Shown: positions 8,763-17,499 of the stretch, piece after piece
How the letters are laid out: every line of letters begins with the position of its first letter
Numbering within the stretch: position 1 is the stretch's first letter
Virus record (IMG/VR): IMGVR_UViG_3300002223_000433
Location: 1 to 24,057 of that record
Length of the DNA: 24,057 nt
Origin: a virus
Strand: one strand, 5' to 3'
The notes under the pieces: generated by a model
Told to the model about the DNA's origin: nothing
The model's input: the letters and a program-made list of their open reading frames with translations, nothing else
Databases searched by the model: none
Position numbers and translations under genes: made by a program

Positions 8763-11042
8763 CTACCGTCCTGACGGGACCAACTGTCCCAGCAATACCA
8801 GCTCGTGAAACTTCAGCACACTCACCGGACTACTCACCCGCGAAGTGACCGAGAACCCCCACCACAACCGCTCGCCCTGGAGTTCCATCGGCGTCTCTTT
8901 GTCCGTAATCTGCAAGCCGGACCGGCTGCTCCAATAGGGCCGGGCTGCCAGTTGTTCAGCCGTCTCACCAGTCGGATCGCGCCACCAGAAGTAGCCGCCC
9001 CAGCTCCACGGGGACGTCGTGGCCGGCACGGTCCAGGCCCAGGCGAACCCCTTGACTTCGGCTCCCAGGGTGATCGTCACATCCCGCGAGCAGACGAGCA
9101 CGGCCTGGAACTTGCGGATGATCTTCCGGATCAACGGCATCCCGAAGTCCAGGTATCCAGACCGCCATTCGAATGTCGTGGAGTAGATGTCGTCCACGTC
9201 ACCGCCGGACAGGTGAATGAAGTAGCTCACCTCATCAGGAGTCCAGACCGGGGATTGTATTGCCCAATATCCAGCCGGGTGCCAATCAAGGTCCCGGTTC
9301 TGCGGAGGGCCAACGATGGTGGTAATCCGTTCCTGCTGGCGATTGTCCGCCCACAGGTACTGGTCCCCCTCCGTCCGGCTGTCCAGATAGGCCGTCGCGA
9401 CGCGCGGCAGGTTATCCCAAGGCAACCAGCGGTCCGTGCGCGTGTTGTAGACCAGCGCCGTGCCCCGCGCATCCGGGAACGTCAGCACGTAGTAGTCCCC
9501 CTCGTGCGTCCCAACCGCGTCCATACGTTCCGTCAGCGTGAGGTTGTCCAGGAGGTTCGTCACGTCGTTCCGCATCAGCACGGCGTACCGCGTGCCGACC
9601 TGATACGCGACAACGCCCGCATGCGAGAGCCAGAACCAGGTGCCATTGACTTGCGCCAGACTGCGGGGAGCCTGACAGCCGTACTGGTTGGAAATCTCCA
9701 CCGATTCCGCGCCGGCCTGAAGGTTGTCAAACTGGAAGGTCGCCATGAAATAGGAATGGTTGTGGGCCAGCACCACCACACCGTCCTCGGAAGACGCCCC
9801 AGCAATGAGTTCATCCCCGTCATCGCTCGCTCCGAAATCCCACTGGTTCTCCTCCGGGAAGTATTCGGGAAAGGCGGGCACCGCCCAGAACGCCGTCTTC
9901 TTCCGGCGCGTCCCGGTCACACCACCCAACCAGTCCACAGCGTTGAGCATGAACAGCATGTTCTTGTGCGTGAACAGGGCCTTCGCCCCCGACGGCGGGC
10001 GTCCATGTCCCCGTGCCAGGATGCGCGTCGAGGCCCCGTCGCCGAAGTCCCCGTTGTGCAGCGCGTCTTTATCCAGCAGAACTGTGCCGGTCAGTGCATC
10101 GTTCACTTTCGAATGATTCGGAGGAGCGGTCCCGTCATACGCCAGCAAGTCCAGTCCTGCCACCACAAGCCGGTACTGCCCATCCGAGGCCAGCCGGTAC
10201 ACACTGCGTGTAATCAGGATATCAACCCCGGCTGGATCGTATTTGTAGAAGGTCTGATCAAACAGGGCCGTGCTGCCATAGACAGCTCCCGTGTTATCCA
10301 CGGCGGGCAACGTAAGGTCTACCGTGTCCGCAACATCGTGCGTAGCCGGACTGAAGGGGTCCGTAGGATCAGAGACGATACTGAGTCCTCTGTTCGTATC
10401 GGTACGTACAAAGACCACCACATAATATGGGCCTTCAGCATCGTCCACGGCAGGTGGCCCCACGGCACCATCCGCCGCGCTATACGTCTCTTGGGGGATC
10501 GGCAGCCCGGAAGCCAGCACCACACCGCCAGCCGTCGTATCCCCAGCCGTCGGCGTCTTGCCGCTGTAGTGAAAGAGCAGATCGTTGACTGTGCTCGTGT
10601 AACCCGTATAGAACACTACGTCATTGATCTGGGCCTTGTGAATCATCGCCCCATCCGTATACTGCATCGGGCCATCGTCATTCGTCACCGCGTCAAAGAC
10701 CTTCGTGGTCCCGTTATACTTCCGCAGATCACCGGCCCCGGAATCCGAACACCAGGCCAGCGTTTGCGTGGTCCCATCCCGCTTGTAGAAGCGATGAACA
10801 TTCACGGGTTTCCCCGGCAAGTTCACCGCTGCGGCATCATCGTTCGTGTTCAGTTTGAAGTAGCCGAGCCGACGCCGGAGAACCCCCTGCTCATCCGCCA
10901 TGAGGTTCCGGGCATACACAGCCTCCTGCAACGCCAGCGCCATCGGGTTGGCGTTCGACCGCACGCCCACAAACCCGCGGATCGGCGGCAACGCCCGGAC
11001 TGGCACATCAGCCACGCTGGGCAACTGCTGCGCGTCAGGCAT
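8763..11042 (-). CDS. Tail nozzle protein (T7 gp12 / tail-tubular-protein-B-like), 759 aa
   Basis: A TTG directly upstream (11045) could add one residue. I prefer ATG at 11042, with GGAG 7 nt upstream, overlapping the upstream stop by 8 nt. The N-terminus shows the usual nozzle layout: RALPPIRGFVGVRSNANPMAL, then NLMADEQGVLRRRLGYFKLN, meaning a conserved 'gene product N-x-D ... G ... RxGY' opening. Repeated beta blocks follow, compatible with propeller blades. A diagnostic middle section includes KALFTHKNMLFML, FPEYFPEENQWDFG, DDGDELIAGASSEDGVVVLA and NQYGCQAPRSLAQVNGTWFWL. The C-terminal part is Trp-rich (WWRDP, RLWWGFSV). Length is close to T7 gp12 (794 aa). The protein would close the short tail and open during DNA release. 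The assignment rests on pattern and gene order. Confidence 0.75.
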   Translation of the reverse strand: MPDAQQLPSVADVPVRALPPIRGFVGVRSNANPMALALQEAVYARNLMADEQGVLRRRLGYFKLNTNDDAAAVNLPGKPVNVHRFYKRDGTTQTLAWCSDSGAGDLRKYNGTTKVFDAVTNDDGPMQYTDGAMIHKAQINDVVFYTGYTSTVNDLLFHYSGKTPTAGDTTAGGVVLASGLPIPQETYSAADGAVGPPAVDDAEGPYYVVVFVRTDTNRGLSIVSDPTDPFSPATHDVADTVDLTLPAVDNTGAVYGSTALFDQTFYKYDPAGVDILITRSVYRLASDGQYRLVVAGLDLLAYDGTAPPNHSKVNDALTGTVLLDKDALHNGDFGDGASTRILARGHGRPPSGAKALFTHKNMLFMLNAVDWLGGVTGTRRKKTAFWAVPAFPEYFPEENQWDFGASDDGDELIAGASSEDGVVVLAHNHSYFMATFQFDNLQAGAESVEISNQYGCQAPRSLAQVNGTWFWLSHAGVVAYQVGTRYAVLMRNDVTNLLDNLTLTERMDAVGTHEGDYYVLTFPDARGTALVYNTRTDRWLPWDNLPRVATAYLDSRTEGDQYLWADNRQQERITTIVGPPQNRDLDWHPAGYWAIQSPVWTPDEVSYFIHLSGGDVDDIYSTTFEWRSGYLDFGMPLIRKIIRKFQAVLVCSRDVTITLGAEVKGFAWAWTVPATTSPWSWGGYFWWRDPTGETAEQLAARPYWSSRSGLQITDKETPMELQGERLWWGFSVTSRVSSPVSVLKFHELVLLGQLVPSGR

Positions 11043-11244
11043 CAACCAACTCCAGGTTCACGCCCGTAACGGACACCGCTTCCAGGTTCACACCCGTCAC
11101 GGCAACGAGTTCAAGATCCACGCCAGTCGGCGCCACTTCCTGGTAATGGGTAAACAGACCATCCGTCCCCACCACGACGCGCTGTGCCGTCGGACCGATG
11201 ATCTTCACGCCTTCCGGATGAGCGACCGCCACATGCGCATTCAT
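11035..11244 (-). CDS. Decapeptide-repeat mini-protein, 69 aa
   Basis: ATG at 11244 overlaps the preceding stop in an ATGA, and the stop overlaps the nozzle start by 8 nt, so it is embedded in the operon. Residues 1-38 contain short strands (VAVAHPEGVKIIG, RVVVGTDGLF). Residues 39-68 are three copies of a 10-residue unit: PTGVDLELVA, VTGVNLEAVS, VTGVNLELVD. The protein ends one residue later. The alternation of V/L with G, N/D and E resembles a minimal beta-solenoid or pentapeptide-repeat register. Location between adaptor 2 and nozzle suggests a neck or tail component. No family is recognised. Small size and repeats make expression less certain than for its neighbours, but the overlaps on both sides argue that it is real. 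Confidence 0.68.
   Translation of the reverse strand: MNAHVAVAHPEGVKIIGPTAQRVVVGTDGLFTHYQEVAPTGVDLELVAVTGVNLEAVSVTGVNLELVDA
11049..11138 (-). repeat. Three 30-bp tandem repeats encoding TGVxLE decapeptides
   Basis: TCCAGGTTCA occurs at 11051 and 11081, with a diverged copy (TCAAGATCCA) at 11111, giving an exact 30-base period. The units encode the C-terminal decapeptide array of the 69-aa protein. Synonymous changes between units, especially in the third, suggest the array is kept at the protein level. Confidence 0.85.
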
Positions 11245-11921
11245 GGTTTCGTGTACAAAGGCAGGGCCACCTTGCGGCCCTGCGGCCAGTATTCCCGTTC
11301 CCGTTCCATCGCCTTATTGAGTCCGGCAATCCAGCGGTTCTCCAGAATGGCCGCCCGGTCAGGATTTCCCACAGTGTCCACAATCCGCCATGCCACGTAA
11401 TCCCCCACCAGGCGGTGGTATCGGTCTGGCCCGACCAGCACAGACGTCAGGCTCGCAAAGTCATCCGGCTGCAACGTCAGCAAGAGCCAGATCGTCTTAT
11501 CGTCCTCCTGGGACGCTGGCCACAACTGGAGTTCCAGGTTCCGCACATAGAGCCATTGGCGTGGGTAGGTGCTGAGTGGGGGATCATTCCGGTTAATGGT
11601 TGCCCGTGTCACACTCTCTTCGGGTTCTCCCGGGTAGGTCCCCAGGATCAACCGCCCATCAAACTCCACCTGCCAGATGTGCAGGATCGTCCGATTCCAC
11701 GGGTCATTGAGTCCATACCGTTGCTGGTTGGCCACACTCCCACCACTCACGGCATACCACGCAATGGGAAGCCTGGTCCACGCCACCAGTTCCCGCTGGC
11801 CCTCATTCGCCCATTCGCGCAGCCGGGCTTCCGGCACCTTGGCATACAGCCGTTCCAGGTTTTCCACCTGGGCGGTGCGGATCGCATCCGTCAGCACATC
11901 ATTGAGCGTCCAGACGGCCAT
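11241..11921 (-). CDS. Head-tail adaptor / tail-tubular-A-like protein 2, 226 aa
   Basis: The ATG shares one base with the stop of the preceding adaptor-like gene (TGATG). The N-terminal helix region (about 27-50) reads KVPEARLREWANEGQRELVAW, followed by a beta-rich middle with an NDPWNRTILHIWQVEFDGR stretch and WLYVRNLELQLWP. The C-terminal helices contain YHRLVGDYVAWRIVD and end with a basic tail (REREYWPQG). An N-terminal helix hairpin, central beta part and C-terminal helices, at 200-230 residues, is the layout of podovirus adaptor proteins that sit between portal and nozzle (T7 gp11 type). It lies between capsid genes and nozzle, as expected. Which adaptor ring it forms cannot be told. 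Confidence 0.65.
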   Translation of the reverse strand: MAVWTLNDVLTDAIRTAQVENLERLYAKVPEARLREWANEGQRELVAWTRLPIAWYAVSGGSVANQQRYGLNDPWNRTILHIWQVEFDGRLILGTYPGEPEESVTRATINRNDPPLSTYPRQWLYVRNLELQLWPASQEDDKTIWLLLTLQPDDFASLTSVLVGPDRYHRLVGDYVAWRIVDTVGNPDRAAILENRWIAGLNKAMEREREYWPQGRKVALPLYTKP

Positions 11922-12607
11922 CAGACCCAGCTCCGTGACTCGACCCCGATGAGTGCGAGCATCCGGCCTTCTTCCGCCGCGCCACTCGCATCCTCATGGT
12001 CAAACTGCTTACAGCGCCCGATACATTCCCGGATGAGCGCGTCATCCAGGGCTAGTGGCCACTCCATAGGGAGACTGTCATCCAGTCCCGTCAGCGTCGG
12101 GGGCAGCTTAAGGTACGGTATCCTGATCCGCAGTTCCGCCACCGTCGGTTCTGGAAGAATCTCAATGGCCACCCGGTTCGGGTTCACACCCCAGACAATA
12201 GTGTTGGCAATGTTTCCGCCGTCTTCCAGACTCGCCAAGAGATTTTGCAGGAGGTAAAACGGGCGACTGGTAGTGGCGGTCCGGTCAGCCAAAACCCCGA
12301 TCTCACCACGCATGGCAAGACTGATCGGCGTTAGAGGGTACCCGTCCAAGGTCGCTCCCGGCAAGGCGCGTCCAAAGTCAGCGGGCAGCGGGTACACGGA
12401 TCGGCTCACTTCCGTCAGCAGTGCGTTCACGCTGTCATCCGTGTACCGCAGAAACTCACCAAGCGCCGACGGTTCCGGATGTTTGAGGATCAGCCAGAGT
12501 CGCGCCTGGTTGAGCACCTCCAGGATAATGGCGTCCGTGAACCGGGTCGTGTCGTTCCGTCGCCCCAGCCCCGTCCTTATCCGGTTCGCGGCCCCCTGAC
12601 TGGTCAT
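11921..12607 (-). CDS. Head-tail adaptor / connector-like protein 1, 228 aa
   Basis: ATG at 12607 lies 3 nt after the upstream stop. Residues 20-45 (RFTDAIILEVLNQARLWLI) resemble the first helices of head-tail connector proteins. A beta-rich middle follows with VSRSVYPLPADFGRA, typical of the 'Y.LP.DF..' signature seen in tail-tubular-A-like proteins, then VEILPEP-like strands. The C-terminal helices contain LDDALIRECIGRCKQFDHED, followed by EEGRMLALIG. Size and place (after the capsid, before the nozzle) fit an adaptor ring below the portal. It and the next gene share an overall layout and nearly identical length, so they may form successive rings or be ancient paralogues. Confidence 0.68.
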   Translation of the reverse strand: MTSQGAANRIRTGLGRRNDTTRFTDAIILEVLNQARLWLILKHPEPSALGEFLRYTDDSVNALLTEVSRSVYPLPADFGRALPGATLDGYPLTPISLAMRGEIGVLADRTATTSRPFYLLQNLLASLEDGGNIANTIVWGVNPNRVAIEILPEPTVAELRIRIPYLKLPPTLTGLDDSLPMEWPLALDDALIRECIGRCKQFDHEDASGAAEEGRMLALIGVESRSWV

Positions 12608-12610
12608 CGC

Positions 12611-12916
12611 CTACTCTTTCGGTGTCAGCATCGGCAGCCCGCACTGCTCCACCGCAGACCACAACAGGGCTTTCCGGCTTTCTCCGCTCTGGACATGCAC
12701 GCTCTTGTGCGTCCCCGTGATCTCCATTTCCGCGACCGTACCACTGGCTTTCGAGGTAAACACCGCCGACCCGCCACAGTAAGATTCCAGCGCCTCTTGG
12801 AGCGAGCGGATACGCGACACGGGCCTTGTCACCACATCCTCCGTAATCTGTTCCCGTTCGACAGCCATCGGTTGCACTCCCTTCGGTCGGTTCAGCGATC
12901 CCTTGGGTCTACCCAT
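12611..12916 (-). CDS. Small head protein, 101 aa (function unknown)
   Basis: ATG at 12916 follows AGGTGA with about 6 nt spacing, downstream of the post-capsid hairpin. The N-terminus is basic and unstructured (MGRPKGSLNRPKG). Residues 30-65 (VSRIRSLQEALESYCGGSAV) begin with a helix, and the rest looks like a compact alpha/beta fold ending with LLWSAVEQCGLPMLTPKE. An in-frame Met at residue 17 is an alternative start. Position between major capsid and adaptor suggests a head-completion, decoration or adaptor-stabilising role, but no motif identifies it. Confidence 0.66.
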   Translation of the reverse strand: MGRPKGSLNRPKGVQPMAVEREQITEDVVTRPVSRIRSLQEALESYCGGSAVFTSKASGTVAEMEITGTHKSVHVQSGESRKALLWSAVEQCGLPMLTPKE

Positions 12917-12935
12917 CTTCCATCACCTAGATCAA

Positions 12936-12960
12936 GGGGAGGGGGACTGTTCCCCTCCCC
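12936..12960 (-). terminator. Strong GC hairpin between major capsid and downstream genes
   Basis: A perfect 9-bp inverted repeat (GGGGAGGGG at 12936-12944 against CCCCTCCCC at 12952-12960, 7-nt loop) fills most of the 56-nt gap after the capsid stop. On the minus strand it is followed by TTGATCTAGG, not a clear T-run. It may be a partial terminator or an mRNA 3' stabiliser keeping capsid message more abundant than the genes below. A clean rho-independent terminator is not supported. Confidence 0.6.
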
Positions 12961-12972
12961 CTGTCTTCCTCG

Positions 12973-14349
12973 TTACGCTTCAGGCAGGAGTGCCCCGAAG
13001 GCCGTCTGGTTCGTGATGCGGTGCTGCCGCCAAGGGTACGGGCAAATTGTGGTGATATCCCCCTTGGCCCACGCGAACTTCGCACTTTCCGCCCGGATAT
13101 CCGCTGCCGCCGTGTCAAAAGCCGCGGTCGCCACATCGGCATAGGAATCCCAGAGAATCGTGCCCGCAGCACTCATCTCCCAGTAGAACTCGTCGAACCG
13201 TCGCACGATCTCGAAGTCCGGGGCATGCAGTATCCAGATTTCACCGCTCGGCACCCGCGGGTTCGGGAAAACAACGATCTCCCCGCCCTCGTAGTTGCCG
13301 ACCCGGACGGAATCCTTCGCCTGCGGACCCAGCGTGTAGACACTGCCCTTGATGTCGCCCCGCAAGGTGTCGAAGAACACTTCCATGAGCGCATCATGCA
13401 GGTCATCCGGACACATCACACACACGTCACCGTGCCCGCCAAACTGGCGGATGCTCCGGATAGGCGGGCGCAACACCCGTGTGAAGTAGTGTTTGCCCAA
13501 CCCACCGCTGCCGCTGATCGTGTACGGCGTGCTCCAGGTCCGCCCGGCAAACCACTTGCCCGTGGTCGTCCGGCTACTCACATTCAGGTAGCTCGCACTC
13601 GTATCAAACACGAGCGGGATACCCTGCGGCCCCGTACTGCTTGATCCGTGCGGACGGATCTTGATGGTGTAGTCCGTGATGGCCGCCGCCGCACTCGCGT
13701 CAGCGAACGTGACCGTGGGCGGGTCCACCGTCCAATCCACGGACTGCAACTCCGTGCCCAGAATCTCCATCGTGCCGTCGGCATCGTCGTCAATATCCCA
13801 CAACGTGCCTTCGCGCTGGATGAAGTTCCAGATTTTGTCCTTGCGGATGGAGAAGACCGCCGTGGAACCAGCGGCTTTATTCGCCCATCCCATCACGGCA
13901 TCGCCGTTCGAGACGTAGGACTCCTGGATACCATCCGACAGCATCCGCCGGAGGTCCTTCATCTGGTCCATCTGCGCCGAAGCCCAGCCGCTGAGTTCTC
14001 CCCGAGGCGGTTGCATATCCCGCGTGGTCCACCGGGCAATGCCATCAATGGTGAACCAGCCGCCTTGCAACGCCTGTTCGAGACCCTTCGTGGCTTTCGG
14101 CGCCGTCGTGTCACTGCTGGGGTACATCCGCAACCCCGCCGCGCTCGACCGTTTGATCATCATCTCCCAACCCAGACCGCCCACCCGGTCCCGCACATCA
14201 AACTTGCCGCTGATGTAGCGGGTCAGGGGTTGCTCGTCATGAAGCTGGTCTTGCATGTCATGCCACAGTTCGACGCGCTTGAGGAGATTTTCAAACGCAG
14301 TGCGCACGCGGCCTTGATTGACGACGAGACTGACTTCTGGTGCAGCCAT
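12973..14349 (-). CDS. Major capsid protein, HK97-like, 458 aa
   Basis: It follows the scaffold gene after 19 nt, with AAAGGATG as SD about 10 nt before the ATG. The N-terminal region contains a long helix (RVRTAFENLLKRVELWHDM). The middle includes AVMGWANKA and a PPIRSIRQFGGHGDVCVMCPDDLHDALMEV block, which reads like the 'fixed read-out, then helix' of the P-domain (VMCPDDLHDALMEVF, about 315-330). Residues 345-400 hold VRVGNYEGGEIVVFPNPRVPSG and WILHAPDFEIVRRF, a typical capsid C-terminal beta region. Position after portal and scaffold is canonical. There is no sign of a prohead protease in the window, consistent with assembly on a separate scaffold and no cleavage. Confidence 0.85.
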   Translation of the reverse strand: MAAPEVSLVVNQGRVRTAFENLLKRVELWHDMQDQLHDEQPLTRYISGKFDVRDRVGGLGWEMMIKRSSAAGLRMYPSSDTTAPKATKGLEQALQGGWFTIDGIARWTTRDMQPPRGELSGWASAQMDQMKDLRRMLSDGIQESYVSNGDAVMGWANKAAGSTAVFSIRKDKIWNFIQREGTLWDIDDDADGTMEILGTELQSVDWTVDPPTVTFADASAAAAITDYTIKIRPHGSSSTGPQGIPLVFDTSASYLNVSSRTTTGKWFAGRTWSTPYTISGSGGLGKHYFTRVLRPPIRSIRQFGGHGDVCVMCPDDLHDALMEVFFDTLRGDIKGSVYTLGPQAKDSVRVGNYEGGEIVVFPNPRVPSGEIWILHAPDFEIVRRFDEFYWEMSAAGTILWDSYADVATAAFDTAAADIRAESAKFAWAKGDITTICPYPWRQHRITNQTAFGALLPEA

Positions 14350-14368
14350 CAGACATCATCCTTTCGGT

Positions 14369-15418
14369 TTAGGCTACCCGTCCCAATCCCGTCCGCGCAT
14401 CAGCCTGGGCCAGCCGGTTCAATTCCTCAACCAGGGCCTGGCCGTCTATCGTCTGACGCGGCGGGGGCGTGAACGGGGGCGGGGTCGCTCCCGCTTCCAC
14501 CGGTGCAAGCGAGCCACCGGGCTTCGGTGTTGTCGCCCACTGCTGGGCGACCTCAATCAGCATCCGGCGCAGAGCCGGGTCTTTGGTCCCTTGGAGATAG
14601 CTTTTCAGCGCCGGAGCAAGAAATACCGGATCGGCATGTTCCAACAAGCGCGGATACTGGTCACGCCGGTGATCCACAGACTCTTCGACCAACTGGTCAA
14701 TGAGTTGATCCAAGGGCCGCGAGGGTTCTTGGGCATGACGGGCATCCACGTGACGAATCACGTAGTCCTGATCCGCCTCCGGATGGGCCGCTAAGCGGCT
14801 GGCCAGATGCTGGTGTAACGCCGTCAGCTGCCGCTGCTGTTCCGTCTGGAGCAAGGCTTGACGGACAGGAGCGACCTGTTCTTCCACGAGTTGCAACACC
14901 CGGTCCGCATTCCTGCGCTCCGACCGTGCCTCGATCCAGGCGGCATAATCCTGCTGCCATTGCGCCATACGCCGTTCATCTTGGGCGTCTTCCCAAGACA
15001 ACACGGGCGCCGGCCCTGGCTCAGCAGTCTGCACGGCCGCCGGCGCTGGGGATGGTGCCGGCTGCGACATCACGCGGCGCATTTCTTCCAGGCGTTGCTG
15101 GGTCTGTTCCAGCTTGACGTTGGCCTGGTAGGCCGCTTCGCGTTCCTGACGCCGTTCCGCCGCCGCCGCACGGATTTCGTCACGCACGCTCTCCAGCTTG
15201 CGGACTTCCTCCTCGTTGTACGGAGACACGAACCTCCCATCCGGTCCCTGCGGCGGAGTTTTCGGTATCGGAGGCGCCTCTCCTGGTGCGGTCTCCACTA
15301 CCGGCGGTGTCAGCTCCGCCACCAAAGATGCCGTCAAATCCGGCGCCGTGGTCTCCACCACCTGCGCCGCGGTCACGGCGGTCCCTGGGGCCTCCAAGGT
15401 CACACGTTCTTCAGCCAT
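14369..15418 (-). CDS. Scaffolding protein, 349 aa
   Basis: ATG at 15418 shares one base with the portal stop (TAATG). The protein is Ala/Glu/Gln/Pro-rich. The N-terminal 65 residues are acidic and disordered (TPPVVETAPGEAPPIPKTPP). Coiled-coil segments follow at about 70-125 (EEEVRKLESVRDEIRAAAAERR) and 150-215. There is a Pro-rich linker near 117-137, and a helical C-terminal part with a short basic or amphipathic end (about 320-349, QALVEELNRLAQADARTG) that could bind the capsid protein. Disordered N-terminus, coiled coils and a location between portal and major capsid are the hallmarks of podovirus scaffolds, which line the procapsid and leave before DNA packaging. Confidence 0.78.
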   Translation of the reverse strand: MAEERVTLEAPGTAVTAAQVVETTAPDLTASLVAELTPPVVETAPGEAPPIPKTPPQGPDGRFVSPYNEEEVRKLESVRDEIRAAAAERRQEREAAYQANVKLEQTQQRLEEMRRVMSQPAPSPAPAAVQTAEPGPAPVLSWEDAQDERRMAQWQQDYAAWIEARSERRNADRVLQLVEEQVAPVRQALLQTEQQRQLTALHQHLASRLAAHPEADQDYVIRHVDARHAQEPSRPLDQLIDQLVEESVDHRRDQYPRLLEHADPVFLAPALKSYLQGTKDPALRRMLIEVAQQWATTPKPGGSLAPVEAGATPPPFTPPPRQTIDGQALVEELNRLAQADARTGLGRVA

Positions 15419-17499
15419 TACGAACCACCTTTCCCCGCGCGGGCCTCCACCCGTGCGGACTGCGAACCCTGATTTGTCTCTCCAGACGCCCCCTCCGGGG
15501 CGGGTTCTGCGTTGGGGATGTGCGCAAACGCTTCTAAGGCGGCCTGACGCGCCTGTTCCTGTTCCATCGCGATCAGGGTTTGGGTATCCGCGATGTGCCG
15601 TGCCAACGGCAGTTGTTGCGGCGGTGGCAACAACCGATATTCGGCGCTGTTTGCCGCCGAGAGATGAATGGGAAGCTCGATATAGGGGTTTTCCAACCCT
15701 GGTGAGATGGGAACTGGCATTCCACGCAGAAGTAGGATGTTTTCCTCTTCCGCCTTCCGACGGAACGTCCGCAACGGATCGAAGGTGTTCCGTGGCGACA
15801 GGTATTCAATGAACTCCGAAGCGCTCTGCTGGTGCATCGGGTCATCCTTGTTAAACAACCCCACGTTGGCCATTTGTCCGAGCAGTTGCAGCTTGCCCTG
15901 AAGGGTCAATGGGAAGATGCTATCCAGAATCACCCGGACCCTCGCCGAGCGCGGCAGCGTCTGGCTGGAAATCGCATGCGCCCGCATAGCGCTTTCCGCG
16001 CCGCCGGCGCGGAGATACCGTTCCGTCGTGTAATGGGCGTGAGCCAGATTAAGGAGATGACTGGCCAGCCGTTCATGGCACGTCTTGAACCGGTGGACAA
16101 AGGGCACGAGCTTGTTTTCATCCGCCTGCTGGAGGGCCATCACGCCCCGCGCCGAGTCCACACGCTGCGGTTCGATCCCAAGAGAAGGTTCCGTCACCCC
16201 ACCCGTAATGCGGAGGTCTTCCAGTGACTGGAGCAGTTCCGCGTCCGCATAGCCAGGCCACGAGGGGGGAGTAATCATCTGGACGGGACCGGATGAGGTA
16301 TTGGAACTGGGGTGATATTGAAAGGCCCCCATCCGCCGCGGGGAACAGAGGTCCGCTTCGTTGATCCCCGTCATCGTCGAGGGATAGAGGATCTTGGCCC
16401 ACGCCGTCAGGGCGCGAAAGCGCGCCCGATCATTGAGGATTTGGTTATACTGCACCTGGGGCGAGATCATATCGGAGACGCGGCCACGCCCGAAAAAGCG
16501 GCCATGCACCACCTGGTCCCGCAGTTCGCTGAAGGGGTACTCAAACGGCTGGTCGTCTGGTTGCGGTTCCGCCGGGATATACGCCTGGGGCTGCTGCGGT
16601 TCCAAGAGTAACTGCCCATTGGCAATTCGGATGACGCCGCCCGTGGGCATCGTCTCCCCCACAATGTGTTCCGGAGCGTGGAAAGGCTTGATCCAGCGGT
16701 GCAGGATCGCGAGACGGGTTTCCTTTTCTGGCGTCACCGTTTCACCGCGCAGTTCATCCAGAATACGCAGTTCCGGCGGCTGCTGGGCCTCCCCGTGTCG
16801 AATCACAAAATCGGGGTAGCGTTGACGCACCATCGCGATGGGATGGTAGGTGAGAATGTCAAAATAGGGCATCTCGTCGAGTTCGTCATACCCGGGACAC
16901 GGAAAAAGTTCAAAGGCCGTATAGACCTTGACGCCCAAAGCCCCTTCCCAGAATGTCGGACCGCCCGGTGCCATCTCCCCGGTGTCTGTAATCAGGGGCA
17001 GTTGGATAGCCTTCCCGCCCTGGGGATTCCAGAAGTCGTGATAGAGCGCGGTGCCCGTGGCAAAGGTCCAGCGTTTGAGCTTCTGCGAGAGTTCCTGAAT
17101 GCGGAGCATCTGCCAGGCGTGTTGAATCGCAATACTCGCGTTCTCCACCTCTTCCCGATCCAGCCGGTCAGCGGTTTGCGGCGTGATTTCCAGTTGGAGG
17201 TTCCCCACGGACGTTTTGGCTTCCGCCACTTCGAGCACAACCCGGATGTGGTTGACCATGAAGAAGTCTTCGCCTTCACCGGGTTCATAGCGATGGACCT
17301 GCCCATTCGTGATTTTGATGTCCTGTTCCCCCCGGACAAACCGGATGTTCCGTTCCCATTCCGAGGCCAGGGTGTTGCGCCCGTGAATGTTCTCGACCCA
17401 GGACCGTTCCATCCAGTCCACGATCCGCCGATGCTCCGGCGGCATCTGACTCACGCTGAGGGCTTGAGGCCGACTATCTATATAAGTATCACTGGCCAT
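15418..17499 (-). CDS. Portal protein, 693 aa
   Basis: ATG at 17499 overlaps the upstream stop by 11 nt. The N-terminal helix and Trp/Arg-rich segment (RIVDWMERSWVENIHGRNTLASEW, about 25-48) and NIRFVRGEQ open the clip/stem core, followed by FFMVNHIRVVLEVAEAKTSVG, the conserved portal wing start. Later come LKRWTFATGTALYHDFWNP, PFSELRDQVVHGRFFGRG and a loop-and-helix block VQYNQILNDRARFRALTAWAK typical of portals. The C-terminal region (about 600-693) is Gln/Ala-rich helix followed by a disordered tail, perhaps a barrel. Length is within the range of podovirus portals such as P22 gp1 (725 aa). It would form the dodecameric vertex for packaging and tail attachment. Confidence 0.9.
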   Translation of the reverse strand: MASDTYIDSRPQALSVSQMPPEHRRIVDWMERSWVENIHGRNTLASEWERNIRFVRGEQDIKITNGQVHRYEPGEGEDFFMVNHIRVVLEVAEAKTSVGNLQLEITPQTADRLDREEVENASIAIQHAWQMLRIQELSQKLKRWTFATGTALYHDFWNPQGGKAIQLPLITDTGEMAPGGPTFWEGALGVKVYTAFELFPCPGYDELDEMPYFDILTYHPIAMVRQRYPDFVIRHGEAQQPPELRILDELRGETVTPEKETRLAILHRWIKPFHAPEHIVGETMPTGGVIRIANGQLLLEPQQPQAYIPAEPQPDDQPFEYPFSELRDQVVHGRFFGRGRVSDMISPQVQYNQILNDRARFRALTAWAKILYPSTMTGINEADLCSPRRMGAFQYHPSSNTSSGPVQMITPPSWPGYADAELLQSLEDLRITGGVTEPSLGIEPQRVDSARGVMALQQADENKLVPFVHRFKTCHERLASHLLNLAHAHYTTERYLRAGGAESAMRAHAISSQTLPRSARVRVILDSIFPLTLQGKLQLLGQMANVGLFNKDDPMHQQSASEFIEYLSPRNTFDPLRTFRRKAEEENILLLRGMPVPISPGLENPYIELPIHLSAANSAEYRLLPPPQQLPLARHIADTQTLIAMEQEQARQAALEAFAHIPNAEPAPEGASGETNQGSQSARVEARAGKGGS

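Noticed and set aside
8805-11069. Uninterrupted 754-codon plus-strand frame antisense to the nozzle gene
   Set aside because: It mirrors the codon structure of a GC-rich gene on the other strand, is very Arg/His/Pro-rich without recognisable domains, and the minus-strand reading has clear nozzle features, SD and overlaps.
12936-12960. Rho-independent terminator after the capsid gene
   Set aside because: The stem is strong but no T-run follows on the transcribed side, so I list it only as a hairpin or possible partial terminator.
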